The notes below the pieces were generated by a model, which searched no databases, was not told where the DNA came from, and saw only the letters and a list, made by a program, of their open reading frames with translations. The position numbers were made by a program, and so were the translations under genes. Below are positions 36,918-46,339 of a stretch of 64,000 nucleotides of DNA, in pieces. Position 1 is the first letter of the stretch; every line of letters starts with the position of its first letter. The stretch covers positions 218,665 through 282,664 of the forward strand of contig NZ_PCPP01000001.1 in assembly GCF_002979755.1 (NCBI RefSeq), written 5' to 3'. Origin of the DNA: Chryseobacterium culicis. Its GTDB lineage: Bacteria; Bacteroidota; Bacteroidia; Flavobacteriales; Weeksellaceae.

Positions 36918-38255
36918 ATGAAAAATTTTTTTAAACTTCAATGCATTGCCATCGCAGTCTTTCTCATTTCGTGTACGAATAATAATGATGAAAGTGCACC
37001 CGTTTTTCCGGAAGGAAGTACAGAATCTGTAAATCTATGGGTTCAGGACAGCATGAAACGATATTATTACTGGGCAGACCAAATGCCTGTAAAACCAGAT
37101 TACCGACTTCCTGTAAAAGATTTTTTTAAAAGTCTGCTGTCTCCTCAGGATCGGTTTTCTTTCATGGTGAATACTGAAGATTCCTCTACCTATCCACGTT
37201 CCATAAGGAATATGTATGGTTTTGATTATTCCATTGTTCAGCTTGCCAGCAACAAGGTGGTTACGGTAGTGAAGCTGGTTCTTCAAAACTCTCCTGCCTT
37301 TAACTCAGGGCTTGAACGGGGAATGATCATTACCAAAGTTAATGGAAAGATAATGACAGCCGCGAATGCTGAAGCAATGGCTTCTTCCATTAAAGATCAG
37401 ACTGTGGTAGAACTTACCGTTGGAAAATGGCAAAACGGAGCTGTAACCGATGAAAAAGATATTACCGTTTACTATGGTTTCTCTTTTGAGCAGCCTGTTT
37501 TATCTAAAGTTTTTGAGAAAAACGGTAAAAAAGCAGGATATCTGTACATCTATGATTTTCCCGACGGGATGACTCAGACTCTGAATCAAAAGTTTGGGGA
37601 ACTGAAAGCGGCCGGAGTACAGGAACTCATTCTCGATCTCCGATACAATTATGGAGGCTCTGTATCATCTGCAGCAGCACTTTGTTCACTCATTCCCTCA
37701 GGGTTATCATCTGGTTCGCCATTCATCATTTTTAAAGGAAATAAAAACGGAGGAGAAGTAAAAAGGACATTTGCCCAACAGATTGCTTATGATCCCAAAG
37801 CGCTTGATTTTAATACATTACGAGCCAATGCGCTTGGGTTGCAGAAAGTTTTTATCCTCACATCGAACAGTACAGCATCGGCAGCCGAAATTGTTGTGAA
37901 TAACCTCAAACCTTATATGCAGGTTATTCAGATTGGAGATACTACACTGGGAAAAGATATGGCAGGATTTGTAGTAGAAGACAAACGTAAACCGAGAAAA
38001 ATTTCCTGGCAGATCCATCCGGTAATTTATAAAGTATTTAACGCGAATGAAGCCGGAGAATACAGCAATGGAATTTCCCCTCAGGTCAATGTCAATGAAT
38101 TTGCCGGACTGCCATTATTACCTTTGGGCGATCCTAATGAAACCCTTATTTCTTCTGCTCTTAATGGAGGTTATTTCAAATCTGTAGGGAAGGATAATGC
38201 CCGTGTTAAGATTCTATTTCAAAGTGATGTGCCTCCGGTGATGATGGAAAAATAA
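36918..38255 (+). CDS. S41 family C-terminal processing peptidase, lipoprotein
   Basis: A 445-residue protein starting at the ATG at 36918, whose signal ends in FLISC, a lipobox, followed by TNNNDES. An N-terminal helical segment (VNLWVQDSMKRYYYWADQMP) matches the S41 tricorn-like group. A PDZ domain spans about 115-200 (SGLERGMIITKVNGKIM). The protease domain includes AGYLYIYDF and LILDLRYNYGGSV, and the catalytic Ser is in TSNSTASAAEIVVNNL, with a Lys likely in LGKDMAGF. It should cleave protein at the surface or in the periplasm. Tight coupling to the preceding lipoprotein, and placement in the sigma/TonB locus, suggest peptide or protein ligand processing. Confidence 0.9.
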   Translation: MKNFFKLQCIAIAVFLISCTNNNDESAPVFPEGSTESVNLWVQDSMKRYYYWADQMPVKPDYRLPVKDFFKSLLSPQDRFSFMVNTEDSSTYPRSIRNMYGFDYSIVQLASNKVVTVVKLVLQNSPAFNSGLERGMIITKVNGKIMTAANAEAMASSIKDQTVVELTVGKWQNGAVTDEKDITVYYGFSFEQPVLSKVFEKNGKKAGYLYIYDFPDGMTQTLNQKFGELKAAGVQELILDLRYNYGGSVSSAAALCSLIPSGLSSGSPFIIFKGNKNGGEVKRTFAQQIAYDPKALDFNTLRANALGLQKVFILTSNSTASAAEIVVNNLKPYMQVIQIGDTTLGKDMAGFVVEDKRKPRKISWQIHPVIYKVFNANEAGEYSNGISPQVNVNEFAGLPLLPLGDPNETLISSALNGGYFKSVGKDNARVKILFQSDVPPVMMEK

Positions 38256-38300
38256 TTTGGATTGAAAAGACAAAGAAAGAAAATGAATATCAATATTTTA

Positions 38301-38414
38301 AACCATTAAGAAGTTTGAAGAAATAAAGTATAGTTAAGATCAATCATTCTGATCTTAAGTTAAAGCGAAGCTTGATCTTAATAATCTTAACGTCTTAATA
38401 CAATCTTAATGGTT
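38301..38414. repeat. Element with AACCATTAAG terminal inverted repeats (copy 1)
   Basis: AACCATTAAG at 38301-38310 and CTTAATGGTT at 38405-38414. Inside are TTAAGATCA and TGATCTTAA hairpin arms and several more CTTAA/TTAAG motifs. A related element lies at 39842. Confidence 0.65.
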
Positions 38415-38523
38415 CAAGAAAAATTAAAAGGTTTATTTAATAATAAAAAAGAATATATCGAATAGTAAGGATAAAACCTTTTGCCCTTTTATCTATTCAG
38501 GAACACCATAAAATCATAAAAAC

Positions 38524-38793
38524 ATGCAGGGAATAGAACCAAAACTTCACATGAACCTGACCAGTCGTATTGAATATTACCGTCTGTTGATAGAAGCTGC
38601 AGAAGATCCTGAAAGCCAGCCTTCCGATGTGGTTACCCAGATTTCAGAGCTAGGGAATCTGTATGAGGAATATCTGCTTAATAAAAAGAATCTGGAGAAC
38701 AGCATCAAAAACTACCGCGAATATCATAATGATTTAAGAAAGAAATTGACGTCAAGACTTCGGGAATTGAGAAGAAAGGCAAGACAGAAATAA
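38524..38793 (+). CDS. Small coiled-coil protein
   Basis: An 89-residue protein with no signal peptide. It is almost wholly helical with heptad-like Leu spacing (ISELGNLYEEYLLNKKNLEN) and a very basic end (RKKLTSRLRELRRKARQK). No family is recognised. It is alone between the S41 gene and a sterol desaturase-like gene, which follows after 79 bases on the same strand. Codon use is normal for this genome, which supports it as a real gene. The basic tail could bind nucleic acid; that is speculation. Confidence 0.65.
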   Translation: MQGIEPKLHMNLTSRIEYYRLLIEAAEDPESQPSDVVTQISELGNLYEEYLLNKKNLENSIKNYREYHNDLRKKLTSRLRELRRKARQK

Positions 38794-38872
38794 ACCCTGA
38801 AATGCACTTTATCGGTTGATTTTACTATGAAATTCATACCTTTATGACATCAAGCTGAAGGATGACGGGCTT

Positions 38873-39595
38873 ATGAATTTTAATCAAACAGAACTTTCCG
38901 GTTATTTACAGATATTTTGGCAGTTTTCCTGGCCACAATGGATTATATTCAGTCTGGTCATTAATATTTTTCTGTATCTGTTCTCCATAGGATTATATGT
39001 TTTTATTGAAAAGACTTGCCGTAAAAGCCAGTTACAGGAGAAAAATCATCCTGTCACAAGATCCGATTTTTATCTCAGCCTGATGACGATTGTATGTAAC
39101 AGCTTTGTACTGCTGCTTGGAGCTTTCTTATGGAAAACCGGATGGATTGTATTGGGGCAGACTCAATCTGTAATTGGGATAATAGCGGAGGTTGTTGCTT
39201 TGCTTCTCTTAATGGATCTCCTGATGTATTTTTTTCATTTTGCCGCTCATTTACCTTTCATCTATAAAACTCTGCATGGAAAACATCATGAGCATGTCAG
39301 TACCAATTTTTTAAGTCTTTTTGTGCTGCATCCTTTTGAAACCATAGGATTTGGATTGATGATGCTGGTGTTACTTATAGGCTATGATTTTTCTGTAACT
39401 TCTGTTTCAATTTACCTTCTGCTGAACCTTATCTGGGGAACTATAGGACATTTAAACAGGGAGTTTTTTCCAGCTTCTTTTGACCGTTTCTTCGTGGGAA
39501 CAACAAGGTTTCACAACCAACATCATTTGGATGAAAGCAAAAATTTTGGATTTTATACCTCGATTTGGGATCGTTTATTCAGAACGTATAAGTAG
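38873..39595 (+). CDS. Sterol desaturase/fatty acid hydroxylase family protein
   Basis: A 240-residue membrane enzyme with about four hydrophobic helices. The di-iron histidine boxes are H-x3-H in FHFAAHLP, H-x2-HH in LHGKHHEHV, and H-x2-HH in RFHNQHHLD near the C-terminus, with HLNRE between them. These are hallmarks of the fatty acid hydroxylase superfamily, which oxidises lipid chains or carotenoids with oxygen at the membrane. All boxes appear intact. The substrate is unknown; there are no lipid biosynthesis genes nearby. Confidence 0.9.
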   Translation: MNFNQTELSGYLQIFWQFSWPQWIIFSLVINIFLYLFSIGLYVFIEKTCRKSQLQEKNHPVTRSDFYLSLMTIVCNSFVLLLGAFLWKTGWIVLGQTQSVIGIIAEVVALLLLMDLLMYFFHFAAHLPFIYKTLHGKHHEHVSTNFLSLFVLHPFETIGFGLMMLVLLIGYDFSVTSVSIYLLLNLIWGTIGHLNREFFPASFDRFFVGTTRFHNQHHLDESKNFGFYTSIWDRLFRTYK

Positions 39596-39841
39596 GAGGA
39601 AAGGCGCGGGGGCTGGAAGAGGGAAGTTGTTACTGCGATATAACAATGCAATTGTTTTTCAAACGCAAAGTTTAGGCAACAAACTTTAATATTTTTGCCG
39701 TAGCAAAGTGTTGCAGCAGGCTTAAAGGTTTATGGATAAACATCTAGCTTCATCAGGTGATTGAAAATCAACTCTTTCTTAGCTTACTTAAAATATTACC
39801 CAATTTAAAATATGCTTTGCGTTGAAAAACTTTAAGATATG

Positions 39842-39970
39842 AACCATTAAGAAGAATGAAAAAGTGAAGAATATTAAGATGAGCTAAATTCATGAAATTG
39901 CTTCACCTTTGGTTCGCAATGACTATTCGACTCAACTTAATACTCTTACAATCTTATCCACCTTAATGGT
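39842..39970. repeat. Element with AACCATTAAG terminal inverted repeats (copy 2)
   Basis: AACCATTAAG at 39842-39851 and CTTAATGGT near 39962-39970, the last base of the arm being changed. The interior shares ATTAAGAT and ACTTAATACTCTTACAATCTTA-like blocks with copy 1. The remaining 39596-39841 holds no supported gene. Confidence 0.6.
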
Positions 39971-39985
39971 GTAAAAGTTATTTTT

Positions 39986-41020
39986 TTATTTAGTAGCTTT
40001 TCCGGCTGATTTGATGGCTTTCTCAACCATTCTCCAGTCATAAAAGTGAAAGACTCTGCCATTACTCATGGCAACAAAAACGCCTTTGGGAAATTTTGAA
40101 CCCAAATTAACATTCGTCACCTCAGAACCATCACTTTCCAGGGTAGAAACCGGAATTTCTGCAATTCTTCCTTTTGACTGATCCTCTCTTAAATAAACAT
40201 TGAAGGTATCATTCTGCTGATTGGAAACCAGGATATATCCTTTCCCTTTAGAAGTAGGGTAGATGGAAATTCCTTCCACATCAGATTTAAAATCCCCTTT
40301 CCCGAAAACGGATAATTCCTCATTGCCTTTCTCCGGATCTGCATAATATTTGTGAACCCCGAACTGCTCATCAGAATAATAAATATAGCCCATTTCGTCA
40401 TCTACTGCAATACTTTCAATCTCCTTCAGACCACTGTATTTTCCAAATTTACGAACCACCTCACCGGTAACAGATCTATTCTTTTCAGTCAGCTTGTACT
40501 GCCAAAGGTAGCCGTCACTTGGTCCTGATTTTCTTCCGGCAATGACAAATATTTCTCCTGTTGCCGGATTTTTATACATGGAAACTCCCATCGGTCCACG
40601 TTCTGATTCTCCGTCAAATACAGAAATCTCTCCAGTTTCTCTCAATTCTGGAAGTGTATAAAGTTTTACTTTGTTGGTTTCTCTTTCCGTTACTGCTGCG
40701 ATATCTGTTTTTTTACCATTGAGCATAAAACCATATTCAATATCGACATTATTGGGACGTTTCAGTCCTAAAACCTTATTGATGATTTTTCCGTTAAGAT
40801 CGAAGGCGTACAATCCACCGTCTGTATCCTTATCTGTTCCGATAATGATACTTTTTGAAGCATCCTGAGGATTGATCCATATGGCGGGATCATCCGTATC
40901 ATGGATCACTGTTTCTGTGATCACTGTAGGTTTTAATTTTTCTGTTACTTCTTTCTGCCCGGTACAGTTGATCACAAGAGGAAGAACTGAAAGGGCTACT
41001 ATATAATGTATGTTTTTCAT
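39986..41020 (-). CDS. Beta-propeller phytase (3-phytase), lipoprotein
   Basis: A 344-residue protein. I start at the internal ATG at 41020, which gives a lipoprotein signal (MKNIHYIVALSVLPLVINC). The ATG at 41038 overlaps the receptor gene. The body shows beta-propeller phytase blocks: DTDDPAIWINPQD, a calcium and substrate contact region, GLYAFDLNGK, RPNNVDIEYGF, AVTERETNKVKLY, DGYLWQYKL, KEIESIAVDDEMGYIYYSDEQFG and SDVEGISIY. The family releases phosphate from calcium phytate. It follows the TonB receptor gene by about 7 bases, in one operon, the usual partner in bacteria that use phytate. Confidence 0.92.
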   Translation of the reverse strand: MKNIHYIVALSVLPLVINCTGQKEVTEKLKPTVITETVIHDTDDPAIWINPQDASKSIIIGTDKDTDGGLYAFDLNGKIINKVLGLKRPNNVDIEYGFMLNGKKTDIAAVTERETNKVKLYTLPELRETGEISVFDGESERGPMGVSMYKNPATGEIFVIAGRKSGPSDGYLWQYKLTEKNRSVTGEVVRKFGKYSGLKEIESIAVDDEMGYIYYSDEQFGVHKYYADPEKGNEELSVFGKGDFKSDVEGISIYPTSKGKGYILVSNQQNDTFNVYLREDQSKGRIAEIPVSTLESDGSEVTNVNLGSKFPKGVFVAMSNGRVFHFYDWRMVEKAIKSAGKATK

Positions 41021-41027
41021 GTGTATT

Positions 41028-43838
41028 TTAAAAATCAAATTTCACTCCCATCGTAAACCTTGGTCTGTAATATTCAGCCTGAGCGGTTCTGCTTTGGATA
41101 CCTTGATAGTATCTTAACGGCTGATTGGTAAGATTATTGGCTTCTGCGAAAACTCTAAGCTGACTGGTAATTTTATAGGAAGCATTGGCATCAAGGAAAA
41201 ACTGTTTGTCATAATAACGGTCATCAAACGCCTTGCCACCCAGCTCATCAATATAATGAGAGGTATAGTTCATGGAAACCCTTGCTGAAAAACGTTTGTT
41301 CTCCCAGGAAAGAGATCCGTTAAACATATGAGGTGCTGCCCCCGGAAGTCCTACATCTGTTCTTTCAATTCCATCTTCATTGGTAATTCCTTTTGCTTTG
41401 GATTTGGTATAGGTATAATTTACGTACACTCCAAGTCCTTTCCAGAAAGCTCCGGGAATAAAATCAAGCTGTCTTTGTAAAGCCACTTCAAAACCATAAA
41501 TGTCTACATTGTCACCATTGCGCTGCTGGGTAAACTTCCAGTTGCTTTCTCCTGCAGGAATAGGGTTGGACTGTCCTGCGAAATCACTGGCAAAGTCATT
41601 AGCCGTATAATTTCTTTTGGAATAGGTATAAATAAAGTCGTTCAGGTTTTTATAGAAAATTCCTCCGGAAAGAATTCCCACAGACTTAAAATATTTTTCT
41701 GCCATGAAATCAAAATTATAAGCATAGGTTGCCTTTAAGTTTGGATTTCCTGCTGCAACGATCTCATCCTCTGAAATAACATTCAGATAAGGAACCAGTG
41801 AATAATAGTTCGGGCGGGCAAGAGCTGTTGTAAATGCTGCCCGAAGTACAAGATCCTGCATCGGAACATATTTGAAGGAAATATTAGGAAGTACGTTTGT
41901 GTATGTATTCGTATTATTAATTTGTCCTACCAGATCTTTTTCATTCATCACATAATTTCCGGTGTAATCTATCTGGGTAGTTTCAATACGTGCTCCAACA
42001 ATCATGGATAATTGATCATTGAAATCCTGATCCCAACGGATGTAACCTGCATAGATTTGCTCTTTTGCACTGTAGTTGCTGGAAAGGTACTTTTCAGGTT
42101 TCAGCTTACCGTTAAATAAATTTGGATTGAATAAATCCAGGCTTCCAAGGAATGAAGGATCAACAAATGTTCCCGGAACATAATTCCCGGCCTGGAAATT
42201 CTGACCATCAAGATTGATCGTTGGTACAGATAAGAGACTTCCCATACTATTGACTGGAGTGAAAGCATAGAAATCATTCTCTCTTTCTTTCTTCTTCAAA
42301 CGCATACGGAACCCGGTACGAAGACGCCCTTTCTGACCATCAATCACAGAAAAAGGAAAACGTACATTCACTTTTGCTCCCAATTCTTTTTCCTGTGTAA
42401 AGTTGTTGGCATCCGAAAGATCACTCAGTTTGTAGCTGCCAAGATTGTCTGCTGCCAAGAGATTAAATGTCGGCTTTTCAGGATTACTAAGGTCTGGAGA
42501 GAAGTTCATTTTGCTGTTTTCAAACTCTATATAACGCTGATGAGGCTTATCTTCACTTGCAATGGCATAGTTGACAGACCAGTCAAGATCTACTTTAGAA
42601 CCTAATAAATGTTCTCCTCTTAAAGCATAGTTCTGAACTTTCTGCTTTTCCAGACGGGTATTGTCATTATCGGCATCACCGCCTTTATTCTGTCTTGTAA
42701 TACTGCCTTTCCAATCCGTAATCTCCGTTTCATCGGCGCTGTAGACAGGTTTTATTTTATATCCTAATGCCAGTCTGGTTTCTTTATCATTTCTGAAATT
42801 GTACATGGCAGAAGCGTAGATCTTGTTTTTAGAATTAAATTCATAATCCATATTAAGGTCAAAACTGTGTCTGATACGATGCTCATTATAATAACGTACC
42901 CCCATTTTGCTGACATACACCGTTTGGGCAAGATCATTAGCCTGGCTCCATACAGGTTCAATATTATCTGAACCAAAATTGTTGTTATTATAAGAAAAAC
43001 TGAATACAGCTCCTAGTTTTTTATCCAAAAATCTATTTCCATACACAAATCCCGCTGTATAATTTCCTTTTTCACGAATGGGATTGTATCCTCCTGCAAC
43101 TGTCGCAGAAATCCTCTGTCCGTTCGGGGAAGCTCTGGTAATAAGGTTTACAGAACCTCCGATGGCATCGGCATCCATATCCGGAGTCAGGGTTTTATTA
43201 ACTTCTATTGTAGAGATCATGTCAGAAGGAATCAGGTCCATCTGAACATTACGGTTATCTCCTTCAGCAGACGGAATTCTGTCTCCATTCAGGGTAACGG
43301 AGTTTAGATTCGGTGCAAGCCCTCTGATGATAAGATTTCTGGCTTCACCCTGATCATTCTGTATGGTAATTCCCGGTACACGTTTCAGGGCATCCCCGAT
43401 ATTGGCATCAGGAAAACGACCGATCTGATCCGAAGAAATTACATTGGTAATATTGGCGTTATTTTTTTGCTTGTTTAAAGCTCTGGCCTGATTTTTTAAA
43501 GTGGATCCTGAGACTACAACTTCTGCAATAGACGTTTCTTTCTTGTCAAAAATAATATTCTGACGGGTATTTTTCTCAGATTCTACCGTTACATTATATT
43601 CATGTACCCCATAACCGAGATAATCAATTTTCATGGTGTAAGTTCCTGGTGGAACATTCAGGAATACAAAGTTTCCATGTTCATCAGAAGTTGTATAAAT
43701 ATTTCCCGGACTTAGGGAAATCTTGGCTCCTGGCAGGGCTATCTTCGAATCATCGTTGATATTTCCGGAAAGAGAACCGGTTTGTGCATAGAAAAAAATT
43801 GAAGCACAAAATAAAACAGACGTAAAAATTTTTTTCAC
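41028..43838 (-). CDS. TonB-dependent receptor, phytase partner
   Basis: A 936-residue outer-membrane receptor. The signal peptide ends at FFYAQ. A carboxypeptidase regulatory-like domain covers about residues 21-100 (GSLSGNINDDSKIALPGAKI), the plug about 115-235 (IGRFPDANIGDALKRVPGI, IRGLAPNLNSVTLNGDRIP) and a long barrel ends in GVKFDF. There is no STN domain, so it is not itself a signalling receptor. The barrel motifs fit the large TonB receptor group often paired with enzymes. Placement before a beta-propeller phytase suggests uptake of inositol phosphates or phytate-bound metal; that is inference from context. Confidence 0.92.
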   Translation of the reverse strand: MKKIFTSVLFCASIFFYAQTGSLSGNINDDSKIALPGAKISLSPGNIYTTSDEHGNFVFLNVPPGTYTMKIDYLGYGVHEYNVTVESEKNTRQNIIFDKKETSIAEVVVSGSTLKNQARALNKQKNNANITNVISSDQIGRFPDANIGDALKRVPGITIQNDQGEARNLIIRGLAPNLNSVTLNGDRIPSAEGDNRNVQMDLIPSDMISTIEVNKTLTPDMDADAIGGSVNLITRASPNGQRISATVAGGYNPIREKGNYTAGFVYGNRFLDKKLGAVFSFSYNNNNFGSDNIEPVWSQANDLAQTVYVSKMGVRYYNEHRIRHSFDLNMDYEFNSKNKIYASAMYNFRNDKETRLALGYKIKPVYSADETEITDWKGSITRQNKGGDADNDNTRLEKQKVQNYALRGEHLLGSKVDLDWSVNYAIASEDKPHQRYIEFENSKMNFSPDLSNPEKPTFNLLAADNLGSYKLSDLSDANNFTQEKELGAKVNVRFPFSVIDGQKGRLRTGFRMRLKKKERENDFYAFTPVNSMGSLLSVPTINLDGQNFQAGNYVPGTFVDPSFLGSLDLFNPNLFNGKLKPEKYLSSNYSAKEQIYAGYIRWDQDFNDQLSMIVGARIETTQIDYTGNYVMNEKDLVGQINNTNTYTNVLPNISFKYVPMQDLVLRAAFTTALARPNYYSLVPYLNVISEDEIVAAGNPNLKATYAYNFDFMAEKYFKSVGILSGGIFYKNLNDFIYTYSKRNYTANDFASDFAGQSNPIPAGESNWKFTQQRNGDNVDIYGFEVALQRQLDFIPGAFWKGLGVYVNYTYTKSKAKGITNEDGIERTDVGLPGAAPHMFNGSLSWENKRFSARVSMNYTSHYIDELGGKAFDDRYYDKQFFLDANASYKITSQLRVFAEANNLTNQPLRYYQGIQSRTAQAEYYRPRFTMGVKFDF

Positions 43839-43972
43839 TTTTCTTAGTTTTAGATAAAAATCGCAACAAAATTAAACGTCTGTTTGGAAAAAGTGTTGAA
43901 GGGAAAATTAAGATTATCTTAAGAATTGTTAATATAGAAACTTAATACGGTAAAGCAATATCGTTTTATGCT

Positions 43973-44356
43973 CTACATTTCAGATCCCAGATTTTTTTCG
44001 GCTTGATTTCCTTCCAATACTACAGTCAGTTCATCACATCGTATGATCTTATTATTCTGAATGGTAAATTCTGCCAGTACTTTATGGATAACAAAACTTC
44101 CGTCTTTTAATTTAGAATTTACCACATGATGAGTAAAGATGATGTTGCTATTTTCAGCATGGCTGATGAACTCAATCTTTTGTTCTGCCACTTTTTCTTT
44201 CAGTTTTTTAATATGAAGAACAAATTCTTGATAATTTAATTGCTGGCGGTCAACTAATTGGATATAATCTTTCGAGAAATACTTTTCAATGAGTAATTCG
44301 TCAAATGCAGGATTTTCCAGAACTTCGCTGAAAACCTGTTGGATAAAATGTTTCAT
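43973..44356 (-). CDS. Nuclear transport factor 2-like (SnoaL) protein
   Basis: A 127-residue protein with the NTF2 cone pattern: N-terminal helices containing LIEKYFSKDYIQ, then strands KIEFISHAENSNIIFTHHV and AEFTIQNNKIIRCDELTVVLEG. The family includes small isomerases, hydratases and many proteins without known activity. It is 66 bases downstream of a Crp-type gene on the same strand and may be part of its operon. A catalytic Asp-His arrangement is not obvious. Confidence 0.75.
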   Translation of the reverse strand: MKHFIQQVFSEVLENPAFDELLIEKYFSKDYIQLVDRQQLNYQEFVLHIKKLKEKVAEQKIEFISHAENSNIIFTHHVVNSKLKDGSFVIHKVLAEFTIQNNKIIRCDELTVVLEGNQAEKNLGSEM

Positions 44357-44422
44357 AACTTTATTATTTGAAACAAAATTATCTCAGAGATGGGTCAGTA
44401 AACGATAACAATTGTAAAGAAA

Positions 44423-44956
44423 TTATCTGCGGTTTCTGATTCTGCTTAGTGAAACACTGGTAATTCCCAGGTAGGAAGCTATATAATGTTGTGGGAAACG
44501 GAGAAGAAGCTCTGGCCTGTCTTTTAAAAGCTGTTCATATCTTTTCTGTGGAGAATCTTTAATAAAAGAAACCAGCCGATTATTAATTTCACTGAAACGC
44601 CTGTAAAAAAGAGGATGAAAAGTTTGCTGGAACTCCTGACCTTCCATGAGTTTACGAAAAATATCTACATGCATCTCATATACGGTGGAAGATTCCAGTG
44701 TTTCTATGATAAATTCACTTCGGGTGCCATTCAGGAAGCTGTTAAAAGATGAAACGGCTTGATTTTCTGTAATAAATTCTAATGTAAGTTCTTTTCCATC
44801 CTGATAGAAAAATACTCTTAAAGCTCCGTTTTTTACCAGGAACATCTTATCTGAAACTTTTCCTTCTTCAAGCAGGATGGTTTTAGCAGGATACGTAACT
44901 TCAGATAATACATGAAGATCTGATTTAAAAAAAGAATGAATATCCGGAATGTGCAT
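44423..44956 (-). CDS. Crp/Fnr family transcriptional regulator
   Basis: A 177-residue regulator with a cyclic nucleotide-binding-like domain (TILLEEGKVSDKMFLVKNGALRVFFYQDGKEL) and a short C-terminal HTH (FPQHYIASYLGITSVSLSRIRNRR). It belongs to the same small flavobacterial class as the gene at 19106. It is 12 bases downstream of a TetR gene on the same strand, so the two regulators are probably co-transcribed. An NTF2-like gene follows. The ligand is unknown. Confidence 0.9.
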   Translation of the reverse strand: MHIPDIHSFFKSDLHVLSEVTYPAKTILLEEGKVSDKMFLVKNGALRVFFYQDGKELTLEFITENQAVSSFNSFLNGTRSEFIIETLESSTVYEMHVDIFRKLMEGQEFQQTFHPLFYRRFSEINNRLVSFIKDSPQKRYEQLLKDRPELLLRFPQHYIASYLGITSVSLSRIRNRR

Positions 44957-44968
44957 ATCTGAAAAGGA

Positions 44969-45505
44969 TTAAAGTGAGTTGCTCAGTACTTCCTTTACAA
45001 TAATTTTAGATTTTTCGATCAGTTCATTAGACCTGTACAGCTGGCTGGTCAGGATTGAACTTTCAAAAAGAAGGTAAACATGAGCTGAAACCATATCGTT
45101 TTGAATGTCTTCATTGAAGCATTCTCTGAGTTTGTTTTTATGATAGCGGATTACTTTGTAAATTTCTTCCTTATCAGCAGGAATTTCAGATAAAATATTC
45201 AGGAAACTGCATCCTCTGAAATCTTCTCTTTTGTTCATATCCATCAAAAAATCAAATGACTTCAGGATTTTTTCCTGTACCGTTTCTGCTTCTGATGTAA
45301 ATTTTTCAAGTTCAGCAACCCAGTAATCATACCTTTTATTAAGAAATTCGATGCAAAGGTCATCTTTAGATTTGAAATGCTGGTAAAAGCTTGCTTTTGA
45401 TACGTGAGCCTCATCAATGACCTGATTGATACCTGTATTGTTATAGCCCTGTCTATGGAAAAGAACCATAGCGGTGCTTAGTATTCTTTCACGAGGTTTG
45501 AGCAT
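44969..45505 (-). CDS. TetR/AcrR family transcriptional regulator
   Basis: A 178-residue regulator. The N-terminal HTH is in the pattern ILSTAMVLFHRQGYNNTGIN followed by VIDEAHVSKASFYQHFKSKDDL, which is the TetR signature. The C-terminal ligand domain has a conserved FRGCSFLNI near residue 85, seen in the AcrR group with TetR_C-like all-helical pockets. It starts a run of three minus-strand genes (TetR, Crp-type, NTF2-like). The targets may be these neighbours. The inducer is unknown. Confidence 0.92.
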   Translation of the reverse strand: MLKPRERILSTAMVLFHRQGYNNTGINQVIDEAHVSKASFYQHFKSKDDLCIEFLNKRYDYWVAELEKFTSEAETVQEKILKSFDFLMDMNKREDFRGCSFLNILSEIPADKEEIYKVIRYHKNKLRECFNEDIQNDMVSAHVYLLFESSILTSQLYRSNELIEKSKIIVKEVLSNSL

Positions 45506-45561
45506 AAGGTAAAATTTTTACAAAGGTAAGCAAATATGAACAGATTGGTATGTGTTGGTGT

Positions 45562-46275
45562 CTAAATGAAACCTTGCGTATAATACAGCTGGATAATAAA
45601 AAAAAGCAGTGTGAAAAACCAAACGATATAAGGATGATAGGTGAAATTATTCTTGAGGATGTAGTGCAGCGCTTTGAAAAGCTTAACAATACCAATCGTT
45701 CCAACAATGATAAAAACCAGACAGACTAGTAAAAACAGATACTCTCTTGTTCCATATTCATTCACCATCCCAAGATGATCCACATAAGCTTTTACATTCA
45801 TGGTTTGCCCCAGAAACATAGCTGAAATAATTAATATAAAAAATGGAGTAGACGTATATACGGTTGTATAAATAAAAGAAAATAATAAGGTTCGGAAAGT
45901 TACTGTATTGACTTTCTCTTTTTTGTACCACAATAAAGCGACACTGAAAATGACCGCAGTAATATTATTCATGAGGAATATAAACAGAGCTTTTTCCACC
46001 ATACTTAGCCCCTTGATCTTCGAAATAATATTATGCTCACCCCCATAATCCATTAAAAGCACAGAGATGATCACAGAGGTATAAACAGAAAGTTTTATGG
46101 GTGAAAGGTAGTCCTGAAAACGCTCGGTTTCTTCTTTTTCCATCTCATGTACAGAAAGATCATAACAGCGGCGGGGATCCTGAAACAACTTGAAAATGGT
46201 TACCGGAACCAACAGTATTTCAATAATAATCTGTAAGCATAGTTTTTCAAAACTATCTATCAACTTTTCAAACAT
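45562..46275 (-). CDS. Membrane protein, about five helices
   Basis: A 237-residue inner-membrane protein. An N-terminal amphipathic helix is followed by a soluble segment FQDPRRCYDLSVHEMEKEETERFQDYLSPIK, then about five hydrophobic helices (VYTSVIISVLLM, ALFIFLMNNITAVIFSVALLW, LLFSFIYTTVYTSTPFFILIISAMFL, YLFLLVCLVFIIVGTIGIV, YIVWFFTLLFFIIQLY). The layout resembles Yip1-like or DUF3667-like flavobacterial proteins, in which a soluble start is followed by a five-helix bundle, but the assignment is weak. It is a single gene. Function unknown. Confidence 0.7.
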   Translation of the reverse strand: MFEKLIDSFEKLCLQIIIEILLVPVTIFKLFQDPRRCYDLSVHEMEKEETERFQDYLSPIKLSVYTSVIISVLLMDYGGEHNIISKIKGLSMVEKALFIFLMNNITAVIFSVALLWYKKEKVNTVTFRTLLFSFIYTTVYTSTPFFILIISAMFLGQTMNVKAYVDHLGMVNEYGTREYLFLLVCLVFIIVGTIGIVKLFKALHYILKNNFTYHPYIVWFFTLLFFIIQLYYTQGFI

Positions 46276-46339
46276 TTGTAGTTATATTAAGGGAACGTTT
46301 GCAAGTTAACTAATTTTTGAATTACATCTTTAAGGTCGA

